Shown: piece after piece, positions 25,713 through 34,212 of the stretch
Layout of the letters: each line of letters opens with the position of its first letter
How positions within the stretch are numbered: position 1 is the stretch's first letter
NCBI RefSeq assembly: GCF_963667775.1
Contig: NZ_OY764015.1
Coordinates: forward strand, 1-64,000
Source: an uncultured Trichococcus sp.
GTDB taxonomy: Bacteria > Bacillota > Bacilli > Lactobacillales > Aerococcaceae
Direction: 5' to 3'
DNA: 64,000 nt
Translations under genes and position numbers: made by a program
The notes under the pieces: generated by a model
What the model was told of the DNA's origin: nothing
Seen by the model: only the letters and a program-made list of their open reading frames with translations
The model's database searches: none

Positions 25713-26705
25713 ATGTCTACAAAAGAAAAAGTGCTGCAATATCTGGAGCAGCATAAAGGTGAGAACATTTCCGGCCAAGAATTGGCTGATAAATTGGAAG
25801 TTTCCAGAACATCTGTGTGGAAAGCGATCAATGGCCTGAAAAAAGAAGGCTATCAAATAGAAGCAACTACGAACAAAGGGTACCAGTTATCCATCGATAC
25901 CGACCTCTTATCTGAGGCGGCCATTATGCCGTTGTTGTCGGAAGCGCTGAAAGGCCACCGGGTCATCGCACACAAAACAATCGATTCGACCAACCTGGAG
26001 GCCAAACGGATCGTCAATGAAGATCCGACTTTCGAAGGCGTGATCTTATCGGAAGAACAGACAAAAGGCAGAGGCCGTTTGGGAAGAGTTTTCTACTCGC
26101 CTAGCGAATCGGGCCTGTACATGAGTTTGGTTCTAAAGCCGGCTGCCGATATGGATAACGCCACCTTGATCACGACAGCCGCCGCCGTCGCCGTCTGCCA
26201 AGCGATCGAAACGCTGACCGGAAAAAAACCGCAGATCAAATGGGTGAATGATATCTTCCTGGATGGCAGGAAAGTCTGTGGCATCCTGACGGAAGGAATC
26301 ATGGACATGGAATCGCGGACGATCGGAACGATCATTTTAGGGATCGGCTTGAATTTCCGGGCGCCTGAAGCGGACTTTCCCGATGAAATCCAGTCGATCG
26401 CCGGGACGTTGTTCGATTCAAAAAAAGCCGCGGTGACGCGGAATCAAATGGCCGCCGAAATACTCAACCGCTTTTATGTCCTTTATCCGGAGTTGGCTTC
26501 ACGTTCCTATCTGGACGAGTACCGCAAACGTTGTTTCGTCTTGGGTGAACAGGTGACTTTCCCGCAAGGAAACGAAACAATCGAAGCCAAAGCGATTGCA
26601 ATCGACAATGACGGAGGGCTTGTGGTGGCATTGCCGAATGGGGAAACGAAAACCCTGACCTTTGGCGAAATCAGCATTAAAATCAAAAAGAGAGAAGGTA
26701 AATAA
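25713..26705 (+). CDS. birA: bifunctional biotin operon repressor / biotin-protein ligase BirA
   Basis: 330 residues, GGAGGC upstream of the ATG. An N-terminal winged HTH (about 18-60, ISGQELADKLEVSRTSVWKA) is followed by the catalytic BPL/LplA domain with the biotinyl-AMP loop GRGRLGRVF and the KWVNDIFL motif, then a C-terminal SH3-like domain (from about 275). It makes biotinyl-5'-AMP, biotinylates acetyl-CoA carboxylase and related carriers, and represses DNA. It forms an operon with bioY, and an operator of its own type lies at 25371-25401. Confidence 0.95.
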   Translation: MSTKEKVLQYLEQHKGENISGQELADKLEVSRTSVWKAINGLKKEGYQIEATTNKGYQLSIDTDLLSEAAIMPLLSEALKGHRVIAHKTIDSTNLEAKRIVNEDPTFEGVILSEEQTKGRGRLGRVFYSPSESGLYMSLVLKPAADMDNATLITTAAAVAVCQAIETLTGKKPQIKWVNDIFLDGRKVCGILTEGIMDMESRTIGTIILGIGLNFRAPEADFPDEIQSIAGTLFDSKKAAVTRNQMAAEILNRFYVLYPELASRSYLDEYRKRCFVLGEQVTFPQGNETIEAKAIAIDNDGGLVVALPNGETKTLTFGEISIKIKKREGK

Positions 26706-26706
26706 C

Positions 26707-27234
26707 ATGAAATTATCCACAAGAGATTTGACCCAAATCAGTATATTCGCAGCTTTGACATTCGTCAGCGGCTTTCTGAGCATCCCCGTCGGACCCGTTC
26801 CGATCACCTTGCAGACACTTTTGGTGCTGCTGACCGGCTTCTTCTTGCGTCCGAAAGCTGCTTTCTTCGCGCAAGCATTGCACTTGGTGCTGAAATTATT
26901 GCTAGGAGGATTCCAATCCCTATTGTCGCCCAGCTTCGGCTTTGTTTTTGGCTTTGTCGCAGCCGCAACGATAATCTCTTATCTCATTCACAAAAAAGAA
27001 GGCAGCTTCTTGAATTACGGGCTCGCTGCTGTTGCCGGCACCATCGTTATGTACGCAATCGGTTTGCCCTACATGGCGGCAATCCTGAACGGCATCATGG
27101 GCAATCAATTCGGTTTGGCCGAAATTTTCCAGATGGGCATGATTTTGTTCATTCCGGGAGACATTGGCAAAGCCTTGTTGGCCATCATTCTGGCTGATCG
27201 TTTAAAAGGTCGTGCCCGCGTATTCCAGCACTGA
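26707..27234 (+). CDS. bioY: biotin transporter substrate-binding component BioY
   Basis: 175 residues from the ATG at 26707, 1 bp after the birA stop, with AGAAGG inside birA. Six hydrophobic helices; the BioY pattern is seen in GFLSIPVGPVPITLQTLLVL and the Gly-rich GIMGNQFGLAEIFQMG. It is the biotin-binding S-component of an ECF transporter whose A1/A2/T module must come from elsewhere. Co-transcription with birA fits BirA control. Confidence 0.95.
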   Translation: MKLSTRDLTQISIFAALTFVSGFLSIPVGPVPITLQTLLVLLTGFFLRPKAAFFAQALHLVLKLLLGGFQSLLSPSFGFVFGFVAAATIISYLIHKKEGSFLNYGLAAVAGTIVMYAIGLPYMAAILNGIMGNQFGLAEIFQMGMILFIPGDIGKALLAIILADRLKGRARVFQH

Positions 27235-27260
27235 TTTCTGATTTTGGCAAAAATGATTTT

Positions 27261-27304
27261 AAAAGCATCCAAACGTTATTCGACGGGTTTGGATGCTTTT
27301 TTTT
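27261..27304 (+). terminator. terminator of birA-bioY
   Basis: AAAAGCATCCAAAC pairs with GTTTGGATGCTTTT, followed by a T-run. Confidence 0.9.
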
Positions 27305-27335
27305 GGAAAATATCTCGAATTCGTGAATATATAAC

Positions 27336-27388
27336 TTGAAATAAATCCCCACATGTGGCATAATGATATCAAGCTTACAAAATGTAAG
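27336..27388 (+). promoter_or_regulatory. promoter and candidate operator of the FMN reductase gene
   Basis: TTGAAA (27336-27341), 17 bp, CATAAT (27359-27364). A palindrome CTTACA-AAA-TGTAAG (27374-27388) overlaps the expected transcript start and is a candidate repressor site. About 140 nt of leader follow before the gene. Confidence 0.6.
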
Positions 27389-27531
27389 GAAAGTGAAGGT
27401 AAGTCCTTCATTGAATAACACGTGCATGGAGGAAAAAATTGGAAAACACATCTATGATATTTCGAATTAGTAAAGCTTTATTCAGAAATAAAAATACGAA
27501 AATAATAATAGACGAAAAGGGGAAAACAACC

Positions 27532-28089
27532 ATGAAAATCGGAATTATCTCAGGAAGCGTGCGTGAAGGAAGAAACTCAGCAGCAGTATCGGAATGGATC
27601 CATGAATTTGCCGAAAAACGCAATGACGGCGGCATCGAATACGAAATCGTAGCTTTAGCAGATTATGACTTGCCTTTGTTGGGCGCCAGATTACCGGAAA
27701 ACCGTCAAGCAGCAGCTGGCGAAGCGATTCAAGCTTGGTCGGAAAAAATGGCTTCATTCGACGGATATGTGTTTGTGACACCTGAATACAACCACGCAGT
27801 CGGTGGTGCTTTGAAGAATGCTTTGGATTTCCTTAAGCCGGAAGTTGCTGACAAAGCAGCTGGATTTGTCGGATACGGAAGCCTGGGCGGGGCCCGCGCT
27901 CACGAAAACATGCGCGTCATTCTTGGCGAGTTGAGCGTAGCTACCGTGCACACGACAGTGAACTTCTCATTGATGACTGATTTCGAGAATATGAGCAATT
28001 TTGTGCCCAATGATTACCATGCTGGCAACGCGACAGCGATGTTCGATGAACTGATCAAATGGTCCGGGGCATTGAAAACAATCCGTTAA
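27532..28089 (+). CDS. NADPH-dependent FMN reductase family flavoprotein
   Basis: 185 residues from the ATG at 27532 (AAAAGGGG upstream); earlier in-frame codons are not family-like. Flavodoxin-like fold with the FMN phosphate loop ISGSVREGRNS (about 6-16), the isoalloxazine loop TPEYNHAVGGALKNALD and GYGSLGGARA. Such proteins reduce FMN, quinones, azo dyes or metals with NAD(P)H. The specific substrate is unknown. Monocistronic with its own promoter and terminator; the palindrome at 27374 hints at redox- or ligand-responsive control. Confidence 0.88.
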   Translation: MKIGIISGSVREGRNSAAVSEWIHEFAEKRNDGGIEYEIVALADYDLPLLGARLPENRQAAAGEAIQAWSEKMASFDGYVFVTPEYNHAVGGALKNALDFLKPEVADKAAGFVGYGSLGGARAHENMRVILGELSVATVHTTVNFSLMTDFENMSNFVPNDYHAGNATAMFDELIKWSGALKTIR

Positions 28090-28111
28090 CAATAGGTAGG
28101 GCAATAACGAT

Positions 28112-28152
28112 GCGAAAAGATCGCCGTGCATGCATGGTGATCTTTTCGCATT
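28112..28152 (+). terminator. terminator of the FMN reductase gene
   Basis: GCGAAAAGATC pairs with GATCTTTTCGC, followed by ATTTTC. Confidence 0.8.
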
Positions 28153-28184
28153 TTCGGAGAAAGGCATCCTTCATATTTCATCCA

Positions 28185-28213
28185 TTGATTTTCTGAAAGT
28201 GAGCGTCTATACT
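28185..28213 (+). promoter_or_regulatory. promoter of the DUF554 gene
   Basis: TTGATT (28185-28190), 17 bp, TATACT (28208-28213), 78 bp before the start. Confidence 0.6.
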
Positions 28214-28290
28214 GATACCTACTGAGCTTGCAAGCAAGCATTCGAATCAAGTGATCAGCATATAAGCAAAAGATAGTCGGAGGGGATAAT

Positions 28291-28977
28291 TTGGTTTTAT
28301 TGGGAAGTTTGGTCAACGGCGCTGCCATTGTGTTGGGAGGCAGCATCGGTTTGGTTTTAAAGAAAGGTTTATCGGATAGGATAGCCAAAGCTGTGATGAA
28401 CGCTTTGGCGCTTTGCGTCCTTTACATCGGCGTGAGCGGTATGTTGAAGGGCGAGAATATTTTGATCACCATTTTATCGATGGTGTTTGGGACTTTGGTC
28501 GGCGAATGGATCGATTTGGACAAAAAAATCAATCAGTTGGGGGATACAATCGAAAAGAATGTTTCTTCACCTGATGATGAAGTGTCGGTATCGAAAGGAT
28601 TCGTGACCGCAAGCCTCTTGTTCTGTGTCGGCGCGATGGCCATTGTCGGTGCGTTGCAGAGCGGTTTGACAGGCAATCACGATACGCTTTTTGCGAAATC
28701 ACTGATTGATGGTGTCGCGGCCATCGTGATGGCATCAAGTCTGGGGATCGGAGTGTTACTTTCAGCAGTGTTGGTCCTTGTTTATGAAGGCGGGATTACG
28801 CTTTTTGCCAATGTCCTTGCGCCGCTTTTGACGGATTCTGTGATCAACGAAATGACCTGCGTGGGTTCGCTATTGATTGTTGGTCTGGCGTTGAACATGT
28901 TGAAGTTGACGGATCTGAAGATCATGAATTATGCGCCTGCTGTCTTTTTCCCGATCCTGTTAGGATTTTTTGTGTGA
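28291..28977 (+). CDS. DUF554 membrane protein
   Basis: 228 residues starting at TTG with GGAGGGG five bases upstream. Six to seven hydrophobic segments; family features include the opening LLGSLVNGAAIVLGGSIGL and ASSLGIGVLLSAVLVLVYEG. DUF554 proteins (YdfK/YqgA type) are putative transporters with no firm substrate. Own promoter and terminator, so not part of a pathway operon. Confidence 0.88.
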   Translation: MVLLGSLVNGAAIVLGGSIGLVLKKGLSDRIAKAVMNALALCVLYIGVSGMLKGENILITILSMVFGTLVGEWIDLDKKINQLGDTIEKNVSSPDDEVSVSKGFVTASLLFCVGAMAIVGALQSGLTGNHDTLFAKSLIDGVAAIVMASSLGIGVLLSAVLVLVYEGGITLFANVLAPLLTDSVINEMTCVGSLLIVGLALNMLKLTDLKIMNYAPAVFFPILLGFFV

Positions 28978-28983
28978 ACAATG

Positions 28984-29015
28984 AAAAAAGACGCCCCATA
29001 GAGGACGTCTTTTTT
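28984..29015 (+). terminator. terminator after the DUF554 gene
   Basis: AAAAAAGACG...CGTCTTTTTT hairpin with a T-run; its T-run adjoins the next promoter. Confidence 0.85.
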
Positions 29016-29042
29016 GTATAACGGCTCTGCCTCCCTTATAAT
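29014..29042 (+). promoter_or_regulatory. promoter of the SRAP gene
   Basis: TTGTAT (29014-29019), 17 bp, TATAAT (29037-29042). No LexA/SOS box was seen around it. Confidence 0.65.
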
Positions 29043-29079
29043 CGGTATCAAGGAAAGCCAACGGAAAGGGGACCGGACT

Positions 29080-29655
29080 ATGTGCGGACGTTATGCGCTT
29101 GAAGCGACAAAGAGGCAGTTATGGGAAAGATACCTTTTGGGGGAGATGGCAGAGGAAGTCGAAGAGCGTGCGGAAATATTCCCGACCAACAGCACGCCGT
29201 TGATCATGCCGAGCAACGAGCTGGTTCACCACAGATGGGGATTTGTGGAGCCTTTCGCTAAGCGTCCTTTGATCAACGCCCGAGCAGAGAGCGTACTTGA
29301 AAAGCCGACCTTCAGCCAATCTTTCCGGACAGCGCGTTGTTTGGTGCCGGCGACTGCATTTTTTGAATGGGAAAAAGTAGGCGAAGAAAAGCTGAAACGA
29401 AAAATTTCCGTATCGGATATTCCGATTTTTTCGATGGCCGGCATCCTGAAGACGTATCAGGATGAAAACGGGAAACCTTATACAGCTTTTTCCATCATCA
29501 CCACTGACGCCAATGACCAGATGCGTTCTATCCACGATCGCATGCCGGTGATACTGGAACCTGAGGATGAAGCCTTTTACCTGGATCAGAAAGCCGATCC
29601 GAAAAAGGTATGGAAATTGCTGAAACCGACAGAGCATCGCCTGCTGATCGAATGA
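29080..29655 (+). CDS. SOS response-associated peptidase (SRAP/HMCES family)
   Basis: 191 residues from the ATG at 29080 (GGAAAGGGG upstream), chosen because the family requires Met-Cys at the start: Cys2 becomes N-terminal and forms a thiazolidine link with abasic sites in single-stranded DNA. Other family residues: HHRWGFVEPF, NARAES, catalytic Glu in AFFEWE, and His in SIHDRMPVIL. It shields abasic sites from nucleases. Length is close to YedK. Monocistronic. Confidence 0.94.
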   Translation: MCGRYALEATKRQLWERYLLGEMAEEVEERAEIFPTNSTPLIMPSNELVHHRWGFVEPFAKRPLINARAESVLEKPTFSQSFRTARCLVPATAFFEWEKVGEEKLKRKISVSDIPIFSMAGILKTYQDENGKPYTAFSIITTDANDQMRSIHDRMPVILEPEDEAFYLDQKADPKKVWKLLKPTEHRLLIE

Positions 29656-29709
29656 GCAACCGCCATTCTGTGAAAATGAGAGAAAACTCATCTTAATTTA
29701 ATTTTTACG

Positions 29710-29738
29710 TTGACATCCTTATTTGATTCTTATAAACT
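29710..29738 (+). promoter_or_regulatory. promoter of the attenuated ABC substrate-binding-protein transcript
   Basis: Perfect TTGACA (29710-29715), 17 bp, TAAACT (29733-29738). Confidence 0.8.
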
Positions 29739-29770
29739 GAAAGAAAATAAGTAATGTGCTAGGAGGATTT

Positions 29771-29812
29771 ATGCGAACGCAAATAAAATTGCCGCAGTCC
29801 CATCATCAGTAA
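29771..29812 (+). CDS. 13-residue leader peptide of a transcription attenuator
   Basis: A tiny open frame with an ideal AGGAGG (29761-29766) encodes MRTQIKLPQSHHQ and stops 3 nt before a terminator hairpin. The terminator 5' arm CCCAT (29816-29820) is duplicated inside the leader at the Ser-His codons (29799-29803), so ribosome position could decide which arm pairs. This layout is that of ribosome-mediated attenuation. The two His codons and three Gln codons are candidate control residues; which one is sensed is unknown. Confidence 0.65.
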   Translation: MRTQIKLPQSHHQ

Positions 29813-29815
29813 AAG

Positions 29816-29849
29816 CCCATTTGGATAATTCTATCTGAATGGGTTTTTT
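29816..29849 (+). terminator. attenuator terminator before the substrate-binding protein gene
   Basis: CCCATT(TG)GATA pairs with TATC(TG)AATGGG around a 4-nt loop, followed by six T. It lies 68 nt upstream of the coding start. Confidence 0.85.
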
Positions 29850-29917
29850 CGTACTAGGGAGTAGCGATTGATCGCCTAAGCAGTTCTCGCACAAATAAAA
29901 AAATAGGGGGAAATGAA

Positions 29918-30925
29918 ATGATTGGAATGGATTGGAAAAAGAAAGTAGCGACAACCTTGGCACTGACTTCTGCCTTATTGCTTGGTGCATGCGCCGGCAG
30001 TACGGAAGAAGCGGCGGACTCTTCCGCAACAAGTTCAACTGCCTCAGCGGATGCAGTGCATGTCGGAATCCTGCAGATCCTTGAGCACGAATCCTTATCG
30101 GCTGCACGCACAGGTTTCTTGGAAGTTTTGGAGGAAGCCGGTTACATTGAAGGCGACAATCTGATCGTGGATTACCAGAATGCTCAAGGTGATCAAGCCA
30201 ACCTGCAGAGTATGGCCGAGCGTTTGGCAGGCAACAACGATCTTATTTTAGCAATCTCGACACCTGCGTCTCAGGCAATAGCGAATGCTGAAAAAGAAAA
30301 TGCAGTCCTGTTCACTGCCGTAACTGATCCGATCGATGCTGGGCTTGTGGCAAGCGCAGAAGAGCCGGGAGCAAACATCACAGGAACAAGCGATCAGAGC
30401 CCTATGGATCAACAGATACAACTGTTGTTGTCGATCGTACCCACTGCGGAAACAGTCGGCATCATTTTTAACTCAAGCGAAATGAATTCCGTTGTACAGA
30501 GCGAACAAGCGAAAGCCTTGTTGGAAGCGGCAGGCGTGAATGTCGAAATCATGACGGTTACTTCCACGAATGATGTGCAGCAAGTGATGGAATCATTGGT
30601 GCAAAAAGTGGATGCGATCTACATCCCAACGGACAACACCTTATCCAGCACGATGGCTACTGTCGGCCAGATCGCTATGGAAGCCAAAATTCCGGTCATT
30701 CCTGGCGCAACTGACATGGTGGAAGTCGGCGGATTGGCGACTTACGGAATCGACTTCAAGGAATTGGGTCGCCAGACAGGTGAAATGGCCTTGCAGATTC
30801 TGGAAGAAGGTAAACTCCCTTCCGAATTGCCTGTCCAATTCCCTGAGACCCTGCAATTGGTCATCAATGAAGAAATGGCTGAAGCACTGGGCATCGATCC
30901 AGACAGCATCAAATTACCTGAATAA
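29918..30925 (+). CDS. ABC transporter substrate-binding lipoprotein (ABC_sub_bind / TrpX-like)
   Basis: 335 residues, AGGGGG 7 nt before the ATG. A lipoprotein signal ends in LLGAC (Cys25), then a Ser/Ala/Glu linker, then a two-lobe periplasmic-binding-protein fold of the DUF534/ABC_sub_bind type (VGILQILEHESLSAARTGF, AISTPASQAI, FTAVTDPIDAGLV, AIYIPTDNTL, ATYGIDFKELGRQTGEMA). Relatives bind tryptophan or other amino acids. Unusually, no permease or ATPase gene follows: a terminator and the leu operon come next. A leader-peptide attenuator controls it. Confidence 0.88.
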   Translation: MIGMDWKKKVATTLALTSALLLGACAGSTEEAADSSATSSTASADAVHVGILQILEHESLSAARTGFLEVLEEAGYIEGDNLIVDYQNAQGDQANLQSMAERLAGNNDLILAISTPASQAIANAEKENAVLFTAVTDPIDAGLVASAEEPGANITGTSDQSPMDQQIQLLLSIVPTAETVGIIFNSSEMNSVVQSEQAKALLEAAGVNVEIMTVTSTNDVQQVMESLVQKVDAIYIPTDNTLSSTMATVGQIAMEAKIPVIPGATDMVEVGGLATYGIDFKELGRQTGEMALQILEEGKLPSELPVQFPETLQLVINEEMAEALGIDPDSIKLPE

Positions 30926-30934
30926 GTTATCCTT

Positions 30935-30980
30935 AAAAAAACGAGGCTGCCGCACTAATTGGGGGGCTCGTTTTTTTGTG
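30935..30980 (+). terminator. terminator after the substrate-binding protein gene
   Basis: AAAACGAG...CTCGTTTTTTT hairpin, stem partly bulged, long T-run. Confidence 0.75.
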
Positions 30981-31003
30981 CTGTCCGAGATTTCAGAGCT
31001 CTG

Positions 31004-31133
31004 CTCCGGTGAACGGAGGCCTCGCCGGAGTTCGGCTCATATTTAGAGTTGCTTTCTCCGATGAGCGAAGCTTCGCCGGAGGAGAGCCCGAAAGTTACCG
31101 ATGAACTCCGGTGAGAGATGGCTAACCGGAGTT
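31004..31133. repeat. cluster of CTCCGG...CCGGAG hairpins (cluster B)
   Basis: Three palindromic units: 31004-31030, 31056-31082 (CTCCGATGA...CGCCGGAG) and 31104-31133 (AACTCCGGTGA...ACCGGAGTT). They fill the space between the substrate-binding protein terminator and the leu promoter. Related clusters lie at 14286-14432 and 38833-38960. Confidence 0.75.
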
Positions 31134-31222
31134 GCGGTCCTCCGAAAGCTACCACACAATCAACCATTCTCCTCCGATGCCGCACACCGTCACACAATTT
31201 TGTAAGGAAACAGCAAAAGGGG

Positions 31223-31251
31223 TTGACAAAAGAAGGTACATTGCATAAAAT
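31223..31251 (+). promoter_or_regulatory. leu operon promoter
   Basis: Perfect TTGACA (31223-31228), 17 bp, TAAAAT (31246-31251), placing the transcript start near 31258, about 320 nt before leuA. Confidence 0.85.
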
Positions 31252-31318
31252 GAGAATACGATAATAAAACTTAGCGAAAAATTAGAAGGCTACAAAAAAG
31301 GGAAAGGAGGGGATCGTC

Positions 31319-31390
31319 ATGGAAGATGCAAACGTATCGGCTAACGTAATCATGGGGACTACCCCTTCTTTCAACGGCTTATTATTATAG
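31319..31390 (+). CDS. leuL: leucine leader peptide of the leu attenuator
   Basis: 23 codons from an ATG with AAAGGAGGGG upstream. The peptide begins MEDANVSANVIMG and ends NGLLL, the last three sense codons being consecutive TTA (31379-31387) right before TAG. Stalling at these rare-type Leu codons when Leu-tRNA is scarce would uncover the downstream RNA arms. This is the classic logic of leucine attenuation. It is too short for routine gene finders. Confidence 0.85.
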   Translation: MEDANVSANVIMGTTPSFNGLLL

Positions 31391-31430
31391 CAGGGCTTGG
31401 ACACTGGAATATCAGTCGTTTGAGCCCTGC
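31388..31430 (+). promoter_or_regulatory. pause/antiterminator arms of the leu attenuator
   Basis: GCAGGGCT (about 31390-31397) pairs with AGCCCTGC (31423-31430) directly after the leader stop. The AGCCC arm can instead pair with GGGGCT near 31448-31453, which gives an alternative fold when the ribosome covers the first arm. The exact switching partner of the terminator is inferred. Confidence 0.6.
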
Positions 31431-31477
31431 TTGGCATTGACAAATAATGGGGCTGAAGCGATTATTTATTGACCTTC

Positions 31478-31514
31478 GAAATGCATCCATTATTTGTGGA
31501 TGCATTTTTTTTCG
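31478..31514 (+). terminator. leu attenuator terminator
   Basis: Perfect stem ATGCATCCA (31481-31489) with TGGATGCAT (31497-31505), 7-nt loop, followed by a run of T. It lies 62 bp before leuA. Confidence 0.9.
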
Positions 31515-31575
31515 AAATTTACTCTTATGTATTTCTAATGAAACCAAAACGAAAAATGAACCGGAGGAAAAGACC

Positions 31576-33132
31576 ATGACCGAAAAACAGTACATTCAAT
31601 TCTTTGATACGACTCTGCGCGATGGGGAACAGACACCTGGTGTGAACTTCAATACGAAGGAAAAAGTACAGATTGCTTTGCAGATGGAAAAATGGGGGAT
31701 CGATGTCATCGAAGCAGGCTTCCCGATTTCTTCAGAAGGCGACTTCGAGGCCGTAAAAGCGATCGCCGGCGCTGTCAAAAACATGACAGTAGCAGGACTT
31801 GCGCGTTGTAACGAAAAGGACATCGATGCAGCTTATGAAGCCTTGAAGGATGCGGCGGATCCACAAATCCATATTTTTATTGCGACGAGCCCTGTTCATA
31901 TGGAATTCAAGCTGAAAATGAGCAAAGAAGAAGTGTTGGCGTCTGTTGCACACCATGTGGCATACGCCAAATCAAAATTCGAGAAAGTTCAGTTCTCCCC
32001 TGAGGATGCGACCAGGAGCGATTGGGATTTCTTGGTTGAAGTCGTTAATCTGGCCATCGAAAAGGGCGCAACGGTCATCAACATTCCGGATACCGTTGGC
32101 TACACCAATCCTACCGAATTCGGCAATCTGTTCAAATATCTGAAGCAAAATGTAACCCGCTTTGATGACGTGATTTTCTCCTCCCATTGCCACGACGATT
32201 TGGGGATGGCAACGGCGAACGCTTTGGCTGCAGTCGAAAATGGCGCTCTTCGGGTAGAAGGCACCATCAACGGAATCGGAGAGCGTGCCGGAAATACGGC
32301 ACTTGAGGAAGTTGCAGTCGCGCTCCACATCCGCAAAAATTATTATGAGAAAGAAACGGGTATGGTACTGAAGGAAACGAAGCGCACAAGCGATTTGGTC
32401 AGCCGCCTTTCCGGCATGCCGGTTCCGCGCAACAAAGCGGTCATCGGTGGCAATGCCTACGCGCACGAGTCCGGTATCCATCAGGATGGCGTGCTGAAGA
32501 ATCCGGAAACGTACGAAATCATCACGCCGCAATTGGTCGGCGTGGAGCATAACTCATTGCCGCTTGGCAAGCTTTCCGGTCGTCACGCCTTTGTGGATCG
32601 GATTGCGCAAATGGGCTATGAAATCAGCGATCCCGCTGAGATCAAAATATTGTTCGCACGCTTCAAGGAGTTGGCTGACAAGAAGAAGAACGTGACCGAA
32701 GAGGACATCCATGCGCTGATGGTCGGTAAGTCGATCGAAGATGAATCGGCTTACGAGTTGAAACGACTGCAAGTTCAGTTTGTGAAAGATGGCATCCAAG
32801 CGGCAATCGTCGGCATCCAGGATAAGGGCAATAAAGAAGCGAAGATGCAGGATTCCGCAACCGGATCGGGAAGCATCGAAGCGATCTACAACACCATCAA
32901 CCGCATTATGGAGCAAGAAATCATTCTGAAGGAATACAACATCGAAGCCATCACAGGCGGGAAAGATGCGCAAGCAGAAGTGCACGTGGTCGTGGAGGAT
33001 GAGGACGGCAAGAGCTATAACGGCACAGGCATCGACTTCGACGTCCTGACGGCATCCGCGAAAGCGTATATCCAAGCCAGTGGAAAAGCAAAAAATAAAC
33101 AGACAATAGAAAAAGTATCAGCACATTTCTGA
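31576..33132 (+). CDS. leuA: 2-isopropylmalate synthase
   Basis: 518 residues from the ATG at 31576 (CCGGAGG upstream). The open frame that runs in from the attenuator is not coding. The N-terminal TIM-barrel has [13 protein letters not shown] (about 10-22), the metal-binding [14 protein letters not shown] and the linker ESGIHQDGV. The C-terminal regulatory domain (about 390-518), which senses leucine, is complete. It condenses acetyl-CoA with 2-oxoisovalerate, the first committed step of leucine synthesis. First gene of leuABCD under the attenuator. Confidence 0.96.
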   Translation: MTEKQYIQFFDTTLRDGEQTPGVNFNTKEKVQIALQMEKWGIDVIEAGFPISSEGDFEAVKAIAGAVKNMTVAGLARCNEKDIDAAYEALKDAADPQIHIFIATSPVHMEFKLKMSKEEVLASVAHHVAYAKSKFEKVQFSPEDATRSDWDFLVEVVNLAIEKGATVINIPDTVGYTNPTEFGNLFKYLKQNVTRFDDVIFSSHCHDDLGMATANALAAVENGALRVEGTINGIGERAGNTALEEVAVALHIRKNYYEKETGMVLKETKRTSDLVSRLSGMPVPRNKAVIGGNAYAHESGIHQDGVLKNPETYEIITPQLVGVEHNSLPLGKLSGRHAFVDRIAQMGYEISDPAEIKILFARFKELADKKKNVTEEDIHALMVGKSIEDESAYELKRLQVQFVKDGIQAAIVGIQDKGNKEAKMQDSATGSGSIEAIYNTINRIMEQEIILKEYNIEAITGGKDAQAEVHVVVEDEDGKSYNGTGIDFDVLTASAKAYIQASGKAKNKQTIEKVSAHF

Positions 33133-33150
33133 TGAGGGGGAAAAAGTAAG

Positions 33151-34197
33151 ATGAATTATACGATTGCAGCATTGCCCGGAGACGGCATTGGACCAGAAAT
33201 AATGGAAAGCGGTTTGACTTTGCTGGAAACGCTCGGCAAAAAATTTCATCATGAATTCAACGTGACGGTTTACCCATTCGGAGGAGCCGGCATCGATGAA
33301 ACCGGCGATCCGATTCCGCCACAAACAATCAAAGGCTGTTCGGAGGCTGACGCGATCCTGTTGGCTGCAATTGGCGGACCGAAATGGGAAAAAGCCGAGA
33401 AAACACCGGAAGATGGCCTTTTGCAATTGCGTAAGACATTGGGACTTTTCTCGAACATCCGCCCGATTGCCGTCAGCGACAGCATCGCCCACCTGTCCCC
33501 GTTGAAGACGGAACGGGTGAAAGGCACTGACTTCATCGTGGTCCGCGAATTGACGGGCGGTTTGTACTTCGGCCAGCCGAAGCATTGGAACGATGAAGAA
33601 GCGACAGATACTTTATTCTATAAGAAGAGTGAAATCGAGCGGATCGTCCGCCAGGCTTTTGATATCGCGATGACGCGCGGCAAAAAGCTGACTTCCGTCG
33701 ATAAAGCAAACGTATTGGCCAGCAGCAAACTGTGGCGCAAAACAGTAAATGAAATCGCGACAGAATACCCGGAAGTTACCGTCGATCATTTGTATGTAGA
33801 TGCGGCTTCGATGAAAATCATCCAAGATCCGACTTCATTCGATGTTATCGTAACGGAAAACATGTTCGGGGATATCCTGAGCGACGAGGCATCCGTCATC
33901 ACAGGCTCATTAGGCATGCTGCCTTCCGGAAGCCATGCGGTATCCGGTCCTTCGTTGTATGAACCGATCCATGGTTCGGCACCGGACATCGCCGGTAAAA
34001 ACATCGCCAACCCGATGTCGATGATCCTGTCCGTTGCCATGATGCTGCGCCAAAGCTTCCAGCTGCATGAAGAGGCGGCTGCGCTTGAAAAAGCGGCCTC
34101 CGAGGTTATGGATGCTGGTTTCCTGACGGCCGATCTGGGTGGTACTACGACAACGACAGTGTTTACTGAACAAGTGAAAGCCATTTTGGAAAAGTGA
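33151..34197 (+). CDS. leuB: 3-isopropylmalate dehydrogenase
   Basis: 348 residues, GAGGGGG before the ATG, 18 bp after leuA. Motifs: GDGIGPEIM at the start, substrate arginines in LQLRKTLGLFSNIRP and VRELTGGLYFG, metal Asp residues in FGDILSDEAS and the NAD loop HGSAPDIAGKNIANP. The NAD-linked oxidative decarboxylation gives 2-oxoisocaproate. Length is normal. Confidence 0.97.
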   Translation: MNYTIAALPGDGIGPEIMESGLTLLETLGKKFHHEFNVTVYPFGGAGIDETGDPIPPQTIKGCSEADAILLAAIGGPKWEKAEKTPEDGLLQLRKTLGLFSNIRPIAVSDSIAHLSPLKTERVKGTDFIVVRELTGGLYFGQPKHWNDEEATDTLFYKKSEIERIVRQAFDIAMTRGKKLTSVDKANVLASSKLWRKTVNEIATEYPEVTVDHLYVDAASMKIIQDPTSFDVIVTENMFGDILSDEASVITGSLGMLPSGSHAVSGPSLYEPIHGSAPDIAGKNIANPMSMILSVAMMLRQSFQLHEEAAALEKAASEVMDAGFLTADLGGTTTTTVFTEQVKAILEK

Positions 34198-34212
34198 AGG
34201 GGAGTAGACAGT

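Noticed and set aside
31258-31575. T-box in the leu leader
   Set aside because: No GGTGGNACC-type T-box sequence was found. A leader peptide with three Leu codons explains the leader.
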